DNA of 64,000 bases from Vibrio azureus (GTDB taxonomy: Bacteria; Pseudomonadota; Gammaproteobacteria; Enterobacterales; Vibrionaceae), in contig NZ_CP018616.1 of NCBI RefSeq assembly GCF_002849855.1, forward strand, positions 868,001 to 932,000, given 5' to 3'. Numbering within the stretch: the stretch's first letter is position 1; every line of letters begins with the position of its first letter. The position numbers and the translations under genes are program-made. Positions 28,882 through 37,055 of this stretch are shown in pieces. The notes below the pieces were generated by a model. That model did no database searches, was not told where the DNA came from, and saw only the letters and a program-made list of their open reading frames with translations.

Positions 28882-31800
28882 GTGCATCGCTTAGCGTTCA
28901 TATTTTTAATTACGATTTTCTCTTATCAGGCGCTGGCTTCAAATGAATCCAGCGCTGTTTTTTATCCTCTGCCAAGTCAATCAGAGGGCACGTTCATTGT
29001 TGCTAAGAATCTTTTCTTGTGTGATCAAGGTGGTCTCTGGATCCACGATGTTCATGGTCAGGTTCTCTTTTATGATGGTAAACAAACGCTACCTGATTCT
29101 GGTAGCCTCTTGCAAAACCCGATTGAGCAAGTCGCCTATCAACATGGTACCTTTTGGACCTTTGTTGATAATGAAGTGTACCGTGTCTACCCCAACCAAG
29201 ACCGACAACGGATGTTCAGTCTCGAACCGGGGGCAAAAATCAGAAAAATTGGCACCTCTAAGGATTATGTATGGGTCAGTGATGGTGCTTATTTTTACGT
29301 TTATAACACGACGACTCAGCAGCGAGAAAGGTTTTCACTACTTCAGCTACATAAACATAGTAACAACAAGCATGTTTACATTAACGACGCTCTATTAGTT
29401 GGAAAGAAATGGGTCATAGGCACCACTGCTGGCGTCTATCTCTCAGACGAAAAGAAATTAAAGCATGTCAGTGCATCAGGAACACAGTATATAGAAAAAC
29501 TCTATTACTCGTCCAAAAGACGTGAGTTACTCATAGGGACATTGTCAGGGGCATTGCTGTATAAAACTGAACAGACAGGTGAATTTGTTGAGAAAATTGG
29601 TGCCTCTCACGTATTGGCATTCGCTGAAACAGAGCTAGGGTATTGGGTTGGTACTGAGCAAGGTTTATATCAGTTCTCTTTTGCTACTCGCAAAACCAGT
29701 GAAGTACAGCCTGCCAGTTTGTTAGGTGTTAACCCGACCAACACCAAGATCTATTCACTGCTTAACGATGAGATGGGAGGCATGTGGATAGCCACCAACC
29801 AAGGTATTCGATACTACTCAGAGTTCAGTAAGAAGTTTGAACGAATTTCATTGGTTGGAAGTCATCATCTTCCTTTTACACCGTATGTTAAACAAGCCAC
29901 GATAGGGCCTGATAATTGGCTTTGGCTAACTGATGGTGAAATACTTTATCGCTCGACTCCAAGCGGGTTCACAAAAGTATTAAGTGTTGAGTCACGGTTG
30001 AATGCATTTGCTTTTCTTGATGACCATATTTGGCTCGCGACAGAGACAGGCTTAGAAGTGTATCACCTGACCAGTTTGGAGCGTCTCGACTTTCCGTACC
30101 TAAGGGCGATGGCAGAGCAAAGCATCGATCATATCGTCTCTGATGGATTTGAAACACTTTGGCTATCAAGAGGTTATGAACTCCTGAGTGTTAATACCTC
30201 GGCAAGGCAGGTCAGGAGCTTTGGCAGTGACTGGCTAGTTAACCATTTTTTACCTGCCAGAATCACACGTTTGTATCATCAAGGCTCATTATTACTTATC
30301 GGAACTGACCATGGAGTCTATGAGTATGATGGTAAGAAAATTCGTTTTGACCACTTGTCGGCCAATCGTGGTGAGTCACTGGATATTATTACTGCCGCGA
30401 ATGGTGAAAAATGGTTTGCGTCTTCTTATGGTGTTTTTAAGCAACGCTCTGAGGACGGTACTCTCCAAGCGATCGAATTGAGTGTCGCTAATGCTCGCCC
30501 TGCGTGTATGATAAGTGATCCTGATGGCGTTTGGTTAGCCTCTTCTGTTGGTTTAAGTTACTATGATTTGGCTGGACAGCTTAAAAAAACGTACTCATCA
30601 TCTTTTGGCTTGATTAATAACGAATTTTTACCTGGGGTCTGTACATCAATTCCAATCGATGATACTCATTTCGTCAATAAAACAGGTTCAAACAAGGATA
30701 CGGGTAACTTAAGACTTGTTTTTGGCTCTCAATATGGATTAATTCAAACAAACGCCCAGTCGTTACTTCGTTCTCATCCCCCCGAATCTAAGCTTATTGT
30801 TAGTCAAGTTCTCTTAGGAAATAAAGTAGTTCAAATCGGTAATGAAGGGCCGGAAGAGTCTGCTTTCCCCCATGGTTCTTCGCTAAGTTTTTTATTTGGC
30901 CTTATGCCTAAATTAGGGCACCAAGCTCTTTATTATCGGTTACGGGAAGACCAAGCCTGGCAGAGATTAGAAGGTGGCCAACTCACCTTGGAATACCTTA
31001 ATTCAGGTGAATATTATCTGCAAGTCAGTCAAGGCAACCATCTTGCAAGCAAAAGAGTCGGTTTAGAGTACCATTTTACTGTATTAACACCTTGGTACCT
31101 ATCAAGCTATGTTTTGCTCGCATTTGCTGTGCTCTTTTTACTTACGGTTATGTTTGCCATGTCTTGGCGTTCTCGCTACGTGGTGAAATCTAACCGTGAG
31201 TTAGCGGCTCAAGTTAAGTTAAAAACAGAGCAGTTGCGTCACCAAAGCCGTGTATTACTGACGAGCAACCAGCAGCTGAGAAAACAAATACAGGTGAGAG
31301 GCTTATTAGTCGATCATATCGCCAGATCGATAAAAAACAGTGTAGAGTTCATTGCGACTTCACTGAAAAACAATACAGATGAAAAGATACAGAATCATTT
31401 ATCCAAAACATACTGGCAATTGAACGAGCTCATTGCTGAACCTGACCAAGCTATTGTAGGAAGACAAAGTTATAACTTGAGTCAGATCACTCAGGCTGTC
31501 GTAGATGTTTGGCAAGAAGATTTTGCCAGAATGAAAGTGGGTATTGAACTGATTGATGAGTATAAAGATCAGTGCATCATGTTAGAGAGTTTCAATCTTG
31601 ATGTGATTTTTAATATTATTTTTGCCAATGTGATTAAACGTTCTTTTCGGTGCCAGTTAGTAACGGTGAGTTTGGAAAAGAGAGAGCAAAGCGTTGCATT
31701 ATGTATCATCGATCATGGAATGCCTTTGTCGACCCTTGGTACTATCCAGCGCAATACTTCTAAAACTCATGCTGATTTAAGCATTGAAAATTTGCCACAT

Positions 31801-32301
31801 TTGATCGCCGAGAGCGGTGGACAGTTATCGATGTATCCATCAGATACTCAAAATAAAATTGAGATTGTTTGGCCTTCGGCACTTGGTTTAAGCAATGATT
31901 TGCTAAGTAACCTAACTAGCGAAGTCGTGATGCATGAAGAGTCACTTCAGCGTCCTTCTTGCCCAGAAAAAGAATGGCTACTCAAGGTATACACGTTGGT
32001 GGCGGATAACTGCCAAAACCCTGAATTTGGAACAGCCTCTGCCGCGAAAATGTTATTTATGTCGGAGCGAAGCTTACAAAGGCGGTTTAAATCGGCTACC
32101 TCAACGACACTGTCTAGCTACCTTACCGAGATACGTTTAGAGCTGGCCTGTGAACAGTTACTGGCAGGGGTAAAAATCAGTGAAGTTGCGTTTAACTGTG
32201 GTTTTAATGACCCTTCTTACTTCAGCCAAAAGTTTAAGCTTCATTTCGGTTTATCGCCTTCTAAGTTTGTTGAAGCCCAACAAAGCCATATTGATGCCTA
32301 G
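28882..32301 (+). CDS. Propeller-sensor AraC-type regulator with degenerate kinase
   Basis: 1,139 residues. The start is a GTG; AAGGG lies 11 bases upstream. Order of parts: signal peptide (1-20); a long periplasmic region (about 25-650) with repeated blade-like motifs such as GGLWIHDVHGQ, GGMWIATNQGIRYY and GVWLASSVGLSYYD, like two-component-regulator propellers; a Y_Y_Y-like domain (about 655-730); one membrane helix (about 738-760); a coiled coil; a remnant of a histidine-kinase core (about 805-995); and an AraC-type double helix-turn-helix (about 1,028-1,132, ending FNDPSYFSQKFKLHFGLSPSKF). The phosphoacceptor position of the H-box appears to be arginine (R815) and the ATP lid glycines are missing, and there is no receiver domain. 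It therefore probably signals by conformation rather than phosphotransfer. The ligand is unknown. An AraC-type regulator beside znuA and feo is also known in V. cholerae. Confidence 0.8.
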   Translation: MHRLAFIFLITIFSYQALASNESSAVFYPLPSQSEGTFIVAKNLFLCDQGGLWIHDVHGQVLFYDGKQTLPDSGSLLQNPIEQVAYQHGTFWTFVDNEVYRVYPNQDRQRMFSLEPGAKIRKIGTSKDYVWVSDGAYFYVYNTTTQQRERFSLLQLHKHSNNKHVYINDALLVGKKWVIGTTAGVYLSDEKKLKHVSASGTQYIEKLYYSSKRRELLIGTLSGALLYKTEQTGEFVEKIGASHVLAFAETELGYWVGTEQGLYQFSFATRKTSEVQPASLLGVNPTNTKIYSLLNDEMGGMWIATNQGIRYYSEFSKKFERISLVGSHHLPFTPYVKQATIGPDNWLWLTDGEILYRSTPSGFTKVLSVESRLNAFAFLDDHIWLATETGLEVYHLTSLERLDFPYLRAMAEQSIDHIVSDGFETLWLSRGYELLSVNTSARQVRSFGSDWLVNHFLPARITRLYHQGSLLLIGTDHGVYEYDGKKIRFDHLSANRGESLDIITAANGEKWFASSYGVFKQRSEDGTLQAIELSVANARPACMISDPDGVWLASSVGLSYYDLAGQLKKTYSSSFGLINNEFLPGVCTSIPIDDTHFVNKTGSNKDTGNLRLVFGSQYGLIQTNAQSLLRSHPPESKLIVSQVLLGNKVVQIGNEGPEESAFPHGSSLSFLFGLMPKLGHQALYYRLREDQAWQRLEGGQLTLEYLNSGEYYLQVSQGNHLASKRVGLEYHFTVLTPWYLSSYVLLAFAVLFLLTVMFAMSWRSRYVVKSNRELAAQVKLKTEQLRHQSRVLLTSNQQLRKQIQVRGLLVDHIARSIKNSVEFIATSLKNNTDEKIQNHLSKTYWQLNELIAEPDQAIVGRQSYNLSQITQAVVDVWQEDFARMKVGIELIDEYKDQCIMLESFNLDVIFNIIFANVIKRSFRCQLVTVSLEKREQSVALCIIDHGMPLSTLGTIQRNTSKTHADLSIENLPHLIAESGGQLSMYPSDTQNKIEIVWPSALGLSNDLLSNLTSEVVMHEESLQRPSCPEKEWLLKVYTLVADNCQNPEFGTASAAKMLFMSERSLQRRFKSATSTTLSSYLTEIRLELACEQLLAGVKISEVAFNCGFNDPSYFSQKFKLHFGLSPSKFVEAQQSHIDA

Positions 32302-32427
32302 CTTCTCTAAGCTCGACTTTTGGCATCGTGTTATCGCGGTTCTTGAGGTCACTTGGGGATGGATTAAGCGGCAAATTTAGGGGGAATGTAACGAATAAAG
32401 GGACGAGCTACAGGCGGTATTGAATAG

Positions 32428-32560
32428 AAAAAAAATAACGTGGTATAACCGGGGAGACTATACCACGGGTGCCAATGACACCTTCGCTTGCTGCCGGAGT
32501 GGCACGTTGTTATGCCACTTCTGGAATACATGTCAGAAGTTATCTTCTGGATGCATTAAC
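32428..32560 (-). ncRNA. Candidate small RNA with terminator
   Basis: Read on the minus strand, this block forms successive hairpins: ACTTCTG/CAGAAGT (32,540-32,517), AGTGGCA/TGCCACT (32,519-32,498), GGTG/CACC (about 32,482-32,468) and finally CGTGGTATA/TATACCACG (32,467-32,439) with a C-rich loop GTCTCCCCGGT, followed by TTATTTTTTTT. The last part is a textbook rho-independent terminator, yet no protein gene lies upstream of it on this strand. TATAGT (32,564-32,559) or TATAAT (32,589-32,584) could be the -10 element; no good -35 is visible, so the 5' end is uncertain. I do not recognise it as a known Vibrio sRNA. The CUCCCC loop could pair with Shine-Dalgarno sequences; that is inferred. Confidence 0.6.
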
Positions 32561-32858
32561 TATACAAAATAACGTCTCGTTTAATTATAAGAATAACGAC
32601 AGCTTAATATGAGAAAAGCGACAAACTGGCGAGATAATCTCAAGATTCTGTTTTTATTGATTTTATTTTTTTATTTCTTGTTGTTTGAAATTAATTACCC
32701 ATAATGTTTGTTGTGTATTTACCTAGATTTGACAAAAATGACGTGATAATAATTAACAGAATTAACGTCAAGTGGGGCTTGTTTGGAGAGTAATCTTTGA
32801 TTTCAAGCATTGAAGGATAGAGCATAGCGAAGTAATATCCGTCTCTTGCTATACTATT

Positions 32859-32877
32859 AATAATAATATTTATCATT
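32859..32877 (+). promoter_or_regulatory. Candidate Fur box upstream of feoABC
   Basis: AATAATAATATTTATCATT matches the 19-base Fur consensus at 13 positions by eye and lies 23 bases before the feoA start. Fur control of feo is established in Vibrio. Confidence 0.45.
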
Positions 32878-32899
32878 TGCAATACGATTAAGGATTATG

Positions 32900-33121
32900 A
32901 TGAAGCTGTCAGAGATCACTCCTGGGCAAACGGTTACGATTCGTCTATTAGAAGGGCTTTCGCCAGATGTCAGAAAAAAACTGATGGTAATGGGTTTGCT
33001 TCCGAATACAGAAGTGACTCTGGTTAGGCGCGCTCCTATGGGAGACCCTTTACAAGTGGAAGTGAGAGGCGTTTCTGTCGCTCTTCGAGAAAGCATCGCA
33101 AAAAATATTGAAGTGGAATAA
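32900..33121 (+). CDS. feoA: Ferrous iron transport protein FeoA
   Basis: 73 residues from the ATG at 32,900, which is five bases after AGGA; the adjacent in-frame ATG at 32,897 is the alternative. It is a small SH3-like domain: MKLSEITPGQTVTIRLLEG, LMVMGLLPNTEVTLVRRAPM, VEVRGVSVALRE. FeoA is a cytoplasmic partner of FeoB needed for Fe(II) uptake in V. cholerae. It is first in the feoABC operon, six bases before feoB. Confidence 0.95.
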   Translation: MKLSEITPGQTVTIRLLEGLSPDVRKKLMVMGLLPNTEVTLVRRAPMGDPLQVEVRGVSVALRESIAKNIEVE

Positions 33122-33127
33122 ATCTAA

Positions 33128-35404
33128 ATGCAGTATCAAGTTTTAACTGTAGGTAACCCTAATAGTGGTAAGACGACGCTTTTTAACAGCTTAACAGGCG
33201 CTAAGCAGCATGTTGGAAACTGGGCTGGGGTGACAGTAGAAAAGAAAACAGGTCAATTTCAGCAAGCTGGTGACCAGTTTCTGCTGACCGATCTCCCAGG
33301 CATTTATTCATTAGATAGTGGCAACGATAGTAATAGTATTGACGAATCGATCGCTTCCCGTGCGGTGCTCACCCATCCTGCTGATGTGATTATTAATGTT
33401 ATTGATGTTACGAGCCTTGAGCGCAGCCTATACATGACTTTGCAACTTCGAGAATTGGGTAGACCCATGATCGTGGTGTTAAATAAAATGGATGCTCTGA
33501 AGCGAGAACGTCGAGTCATTAATGTTACTGAGCTGGAGAAAGCATTAGGCTGTCCTGTAGTCAGTTTATCTGCGACCAATAAAGCTCAGGTCTTGCAATT
33601 TCGAGAAAAGCTTCATAAATCATTATTACAAGGTATTGCATTAACGGATATTCCTGTGAGCTACGATAGCTCAATGGAAGAGGCGATTACAAAAGTCTCT
33701 GGCTTATTTGAAGAGCAAAGTGTTTCCCACCGAGCGTTAGCGATTCGTGCACTTGAGCAAGACGCATTAGTGCTCAACAGTTTGTCGGATGTAGATAGAA
33801 AAACAGTGGAACACGCTACTGAAGGTTTAGCGCTTGATGTGGATTTACACGTTGCGGATACCAAATATACTTATCTACACCAAGTGTGTAAAAAAGTTCG
33901 TCGCAGTGAAGGCAAATTAAGTCGTAGTGTGACAGAAAAGCTGGACCAGTTTATTTTAAATAAATGGGTTGGCATTCCCTTCTTCTTTGTCGTCATGTAC
34001 TTAATGTTTATGTTCTCGATCAATGTTGGTAGTGCATTTATCGACTTTTTTGATATTGGTGTGGGAGCGATTTTAGTCGACGGCGGTCATCAATTGCTTG
34101 ATGGTCATTTGCCAGTCTGGCTGGTCACCATTCTTACTGATGGTATCGGCGGGGGCATTCAAACGGTTGCTACGTTTATCCCAGTGATCGCTTGTCTGTA
34201 TCTATTTCTTGCCGTCATTGAAAGTTCTGGTTATATGGCTAGAGCGGCATTTGTTTTAGATAAAGTGATGCAAAAGATAGGATTACCAGGTAAAGCCTTT
34301 GTTCCTTTGGTGCTTGGCTTTGGTTGTAATGTTCCCTCAATCATGGCAACGCGTACTTTAGATCAAGAACGTGAACGCCGACTTGCAGCCTCAATGGCTC
34401 CATTTATGTCTTGTGGGGCTCGTTTGCCTGTTTACGCTTTATTTGCCGCTGCATTCTTCCCTGGTTTCGGACAAAATATTGTATTTGCGCTGTACTTGTT
34501 GGGTATTGTTGCTGCGATATTTACTGGACTATTTTTAAAAAACACTTTGTATCCGGGCAGTAGCGATAGCTTGCTAATGGAGCTGCCTGATTATGAATTA
34601 CCAACCTTACAGAACGTGGTGCTAAAGACTTGGCAGAAACTCAAACGTTTTGTTTTAGGTGCAGGACAAACCATCGTTATTGTTGTGACGATTTTAAGTT
34701 TCTTAAATTCTTTAGGTACCGATGGTAGCTTCGGCAATGAAGATAGTGAACACTCAGTGCTTTCCAAAGCCGCTCAAGTTGTGACGCCTATTTTTGCCCC
34801 TATCGGCATAGAAGAGGAAAACTGGCCTGCGACGGTCGGTATTATAACGGGTATCTTTGCTAAAGAAGCTGTCGTCGGAACGTTGAATAGTTTATATACC
34901 ACGCCTGAGGAAGGGACGGATGAAGTCTTCAATTTAGCGGATAAACTGGAAGAAGCGTTACAAAGTATTCCAAACAACCTTGCGGCACTGAGCTATTCAG
35001 ACCCTTTAGGCATTGAAGTCGGGGATTTAAGTGATGCAGCTATTGCAGCAGAAGAGCAAGCGGTGGATGCTTCAATTTTCGGTAATATTAAAGCTAAGTT
35101 TGGTTCGAGCAGCGCGGCTTTCTCTTATCTCATTTTCATTCTACTTTATACGCCTTGTGTCGCTGCTATGGGGGCTTATGTGCGAGAATTTGGCCACAAA
35201 TTTGCAAGGTTTATTGCGCTTTGGACTATGGCTCTCGCTTACTTTGGAGCGACATTCTTTAACCAAATGACGCAACTATCGGCGACACCAGTTATAAGTG
35301 GGCTTTGGATGGTATTCATTGTGGCGCTCTTCATAAGTGCCTATCATATCTTTAAGTACGTGGGTAAAAAGCAGCAAGCTGTGAGCGAGATATCAACCTT
35401 ATGA
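33128..35404 (+). CDS. feoB: Ferrous iron transporter FeoB
   Basis: 758 residues. The N-terminal G domain has G1 GNPNSGKTT (9-17), G3 DLPG, G4 NKMD and G5 SAT. A GDI-like helical domain follows, then the membrane part with two Gate motifs (CNVPSIMATRT, and the later IFAKEAVVGTLNSLY region) and about eight or more helices. It imports Fe(II) at the inner membrane under nucleotide hydrolysis. It overlaps feoC by four bases (ATGA). Residues up to the C-terminal basic tail look complete. Confidence 0.97.
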   Translation: MQYQVLTVGNPNSGKTTLFNSLTGAKQHVGNWAGVTVEKKTGQFQQAGDQFLLTDLPGIYSLDSGNDSNSIDESIASRAVLTHPADVIINVIDVTSLERSLYMTLQLRELGRPMIVVLNKMDALKRERRVINVTELEKALGCPVVSLSATNKAQVLQFREKLHKSLLQGIALTDIPVSYDSSMEEAITKVSGLFEEQSVSHRALAIRALEQDALVLNSLSDVDRKTVEHATEGLALDVDLHVADTKYTYLHQVCKKVRRSEGKLSRSVTEKLDQFILNKWVGIPFFFVVMYLMFMFSINVGSAFIDFFDIGVGAILVDGGHQLLDGHLPVWLVTILTDGIGGGIQTVATFIPVIACLYLFLAVIESSGYMARAAFVLDKVMQKIGLPGKAFVPLVLGFGCNVPSIMATRTLDQERERRLAASMAPFMSCGARLPVYALFAAAFFPGFGQNIVFALYLLGIVAAIFTGLFLKNTLYPGSSDSLLMELPDYELPTLQNVVLKTWQKLKRFVLGAGQTIVIVVTILSFLNSLGTDGSFGNEDSEHSVLSKAAQVVTPIFAPIGIEEENWPATVGIITGIFAKEAVVGTLNSLYTTPEEGTDEVFNLADKLEEALQSIPNNLAALSYSDPLGIEVGDLSDAAIAAEEQAVDASIFGNIKAKFGSSSAAFSYLIFILLYTPCVAAMGAYVREFGHKFARFIALWTMALAYFGATFFNQMTQLSATPVISGLWMVFIVALFISAYHIFKYVGKKQQAVSEISTL

Positions 35405-35631
35405 TTCTACAAGAACTTTATCAGTATATTGCGAGTAAGGAGACGGTCTCTCAAGCAGAGCTTGCTCAGCATTTTGGTATGAGTGAGGATGGTGTCGATG
35501 CCATGCTGAATGTTTGGGTTAAGAAAGGTAAAATTAGCCGTTTGATTGATACAAACAAGGTGCAGGGGGTGGCAAGAATCCGTTACACCATTACTAAGCA
35601 AGATGGCTTATCGATAACGGTAACGATGTAA
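35401..35631 (+). CDS. feoC: FeoC-type winged-helix protein
   Basis: 76 residues. It starts within the last codons of feoB (ATGA overlap). A winged helix is suggested by QAELAQHFGMSEDGVDAMLNV and WVKKGKISRLI. In V. cholerae FeoC interacts with FeoB and is needed for uptake; unlike the enterobacterial form there is no cysteine cluster for an Fe-S centre here (no cysteine at all). Confidence 0.9.
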   Translation: MILQELYQYIASKETVSQAELAQHFGMSEDGVDAMLNVWVKKGKISRLIDTNKVQGVARIRYTITKQDGLSITVTM

Positions 35632-35660
35632 GCTTTCTCTATTCCTCATCATCTTTAAGC

Positions 35661-35705
35661 TCGCCTCTCTCATTAGCTTCATGCCACAAGAGAGGCGATT
35701 ATTGT
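35661..35705 (+). terminator. Possible feoABC terminator
   Basis: TCGCCTCT and AGAGGCGA pair around a 22-base loop, followed by TTATTGTT. It is 30 bases after the feoC stop. The tail is weak. Confidence 0.5.
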
Positions 35706-35741
35706 TCAGTTATTTACCTAATTTATCTATTACCTACTTAT

Positions 35742-36284
35742 CTATTCACCTGTTCGTTTCTCACTGCTTGCTCCTAATCCAAGGAATTTTAACCCCAAGC
35801 TGAGCACTAAGATTGAAATGGGCAGGGTGAGTATCGTCCAGCCTAAGTTATCGAAATTAATTAAAACCAGCTCGAGAAATTTCACAAATAAGATAACAAT
35901 GATGACCTCGGCCAAGATATTTTTTAAGTGGCCAATATTGGGCGTTGTTATCCAGCTTAATACGGTATGGTTTTTGGGTACTGTTTGCTGTTGTTCTTTC
36001 AGGCTTTTTTTATTCGAAATAAACAGAGTGTAAATACCGTGAGCGAAGATAAAGAGTACCAAGGCAACGAGGAAAGTATCGAGAGACTTAATCAAATAGG
36101 CAATGGCGATGTCTGCACGATCTAAATGAGCAAGGGTGATGGGAGGATTTTGATTAAAGAAAAAAACGGCAAAAGCAGAGTAGGTTTTACTTGCGCCCAT
36201 GGTGAAGAGCAAAAAAGATGCAGCCATCGAGCAAATAATGGCTATCCAGCTAACGTAACGAAAAATATTAAATACTTGTTTCAT
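35742..36284 (-). CDS. UPF0114 (YqhA-like) membrane protein
   Basis: 180 residues from the ATG at 36,284, six bases after GAGAGG; an upstream start at 36,320 lacks a ribosome site. Four hydrophobic spans: SWIAIICSMAASFLLFTMGA; SLDTFLVALVLFIFAHGIY; ILAEVIIVILFVKFLELVLI; ILTLPISILVLSLGLKF. The DxxDxxL...ISNKK arrangement fits the UPF0114/YqhA family of inner-membrane proteins. Function is not established. It is a single gene, convergent with feoC. Confidence 0.65.
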   Translation of the reverse strand: MKQVFNIFRYVSWIAIICSMAASFLLFTMGASKTYSAFAVFFFNQNPPITLAHLDRADIAIAYLIKSLDTFLVALVLFIFAHGIYTLFISNKKSLKEQQQTVPKNHTVLSWITTPNIGHLKNILAEVIIVILFVKFLELVLINFDNLGWTILTLPISILVLSLGLKFLGLGASSEKRTGE

Positions 36285-36449
36285 GGGAATCCTCTCAAAA
36301 TAAGTTGAGAGTTTAAACAAGTTTTATTTTTGTGATAATACAGATAAAATGAGAAAGATTATTACGCAAATGTATTAATCTCTCTTGGTCATTAAGGTAT
36401 TTAACGTGATCACCGAGTGAGTAGGACCATCTACCACGAAGTGAAACGT

Positions 36450-36878
36450 TTAGGTTTTTTGGAAAATAGAGCTCAGTGACAGTACGTTTTTAATTCGACC
36501 CAATATTTCACTTTGTTCTTCTTCGCTACGAAATTGTCCTAAGGTGTTCCCCCAAACTGGACCAGGCCAAGCGATATCTTGTTTAAAGCGCGCAATATGA
36601 TGAATATGCAGTTGAGGTACCATATTGCCGAGTGCACCAAGGTTGAGTTTATCTGGACGAAAAGTGGCTTCTAGGGCTTGGCTTACAGCTTGCGACTCTA
36701 GTAGGAATTGTTGCTGCTCTTTCATTGGCAAATGATGCAGCTCTTTCAGGTTTGCACGTTTAGGGACCAAGATAACCCATGGCACGGCATTGTCTTTATG
36801 CAGTAAGGCAACACATAAAGGGAAATGGCCAATGACGGTCGTATCTTGGGCTAATTGAGGATGCAGTTCAAAACTCAT
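36450..36878 (-). CDS. HIT domain protein
   Basis: 142 residues from the ATG at 36,878 (MSFELHPQLAQDT). Eighteen upstream codons are also open but are encoded by the dispersed repeat and are rejected. The histidine-triad active site is in VPQLHIHHIARF (about 95-106), preceded by LVPKRANLKELHHL and followed by the W-P-G-P-V-W-G motif. Members hydrolyse or transfer nucleoside monophosphates; the substrate of this branch is unknown. It stands alone between two non-operonic neighbours. Confidence 0.85.
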   Translation of the reverse strand: MSFELHPQLAQDTTVIGHFPLCVALLHKDNAVPWVILVPKRANLKELHHLPMKEQQQFLLESQAVSQALEATFRPDKLNLGALGNMVPQLHIHHIARFKQDIAWPGPVWGNTLGQFRSEEEQSEILGRIKNVLSLSSIFQKT

Positions 36879-36911
36879 GATTGTTGTCCGCGTGAAATAG
36901 AATAATGTCAG

Positions 36912-36966
36912 TATACACCCAAGTAAACTCATTCTGAATCAAGCACCTTGAGATCATTTGGGTATA
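36912..36966. repeat. Dispersed hairpin repeat, complete copy
   Basis: TATACACCCAAGTAAACTC, a central TTCTGAATCAAGCACCTT-type segment and GAGATCATTTGGGTATA form a 55-base unit with inverted ends. This is the clearest full unit and shows that the family is palindromic. Confidence 0.75.
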
Positions 36967-36979
36967 CTTATACCTCAGA

Positions 36980-37014
36980 TAAAATAAAAGGCTGGCGCCT
37001 TGGCACCAACCTTT
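36980..37014 (-). terminator. argS terminator
   Basis: AAAGGCTGGCGCC and GGCACCAACCTTT pair almost fully; on the minus strand TATTTTATC follows. It is 42 bases after the argS stop. Confidence 0.75.
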
Positions 37015-37055
37015 CTCGTTCTATCAATAGCTTAAAGTATTAATCGTCGAATCGC

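Larger units (their letters stand above)
32302..32896. other. Long gap before feoA
   Basis: A 595-base stretch without a protein gene. It contains a degenerate repeat copy (32,336-32,358, TTCTTGAGGTCACTTGGGGA), a minus-strand structured RNA candidate (32,428-32,560), very AT-rich DNA (32,640-32,880) and a Fur-box-like site next to feoA. Confidence 0.6.

Noticed and set aside
32691..32882. 63-codon minus-strand frame upstream of feoA
   Set aside because: Lies in extremely AT-rich promoter DNA that contains the Fur-box-like site; no family or ribosome site.
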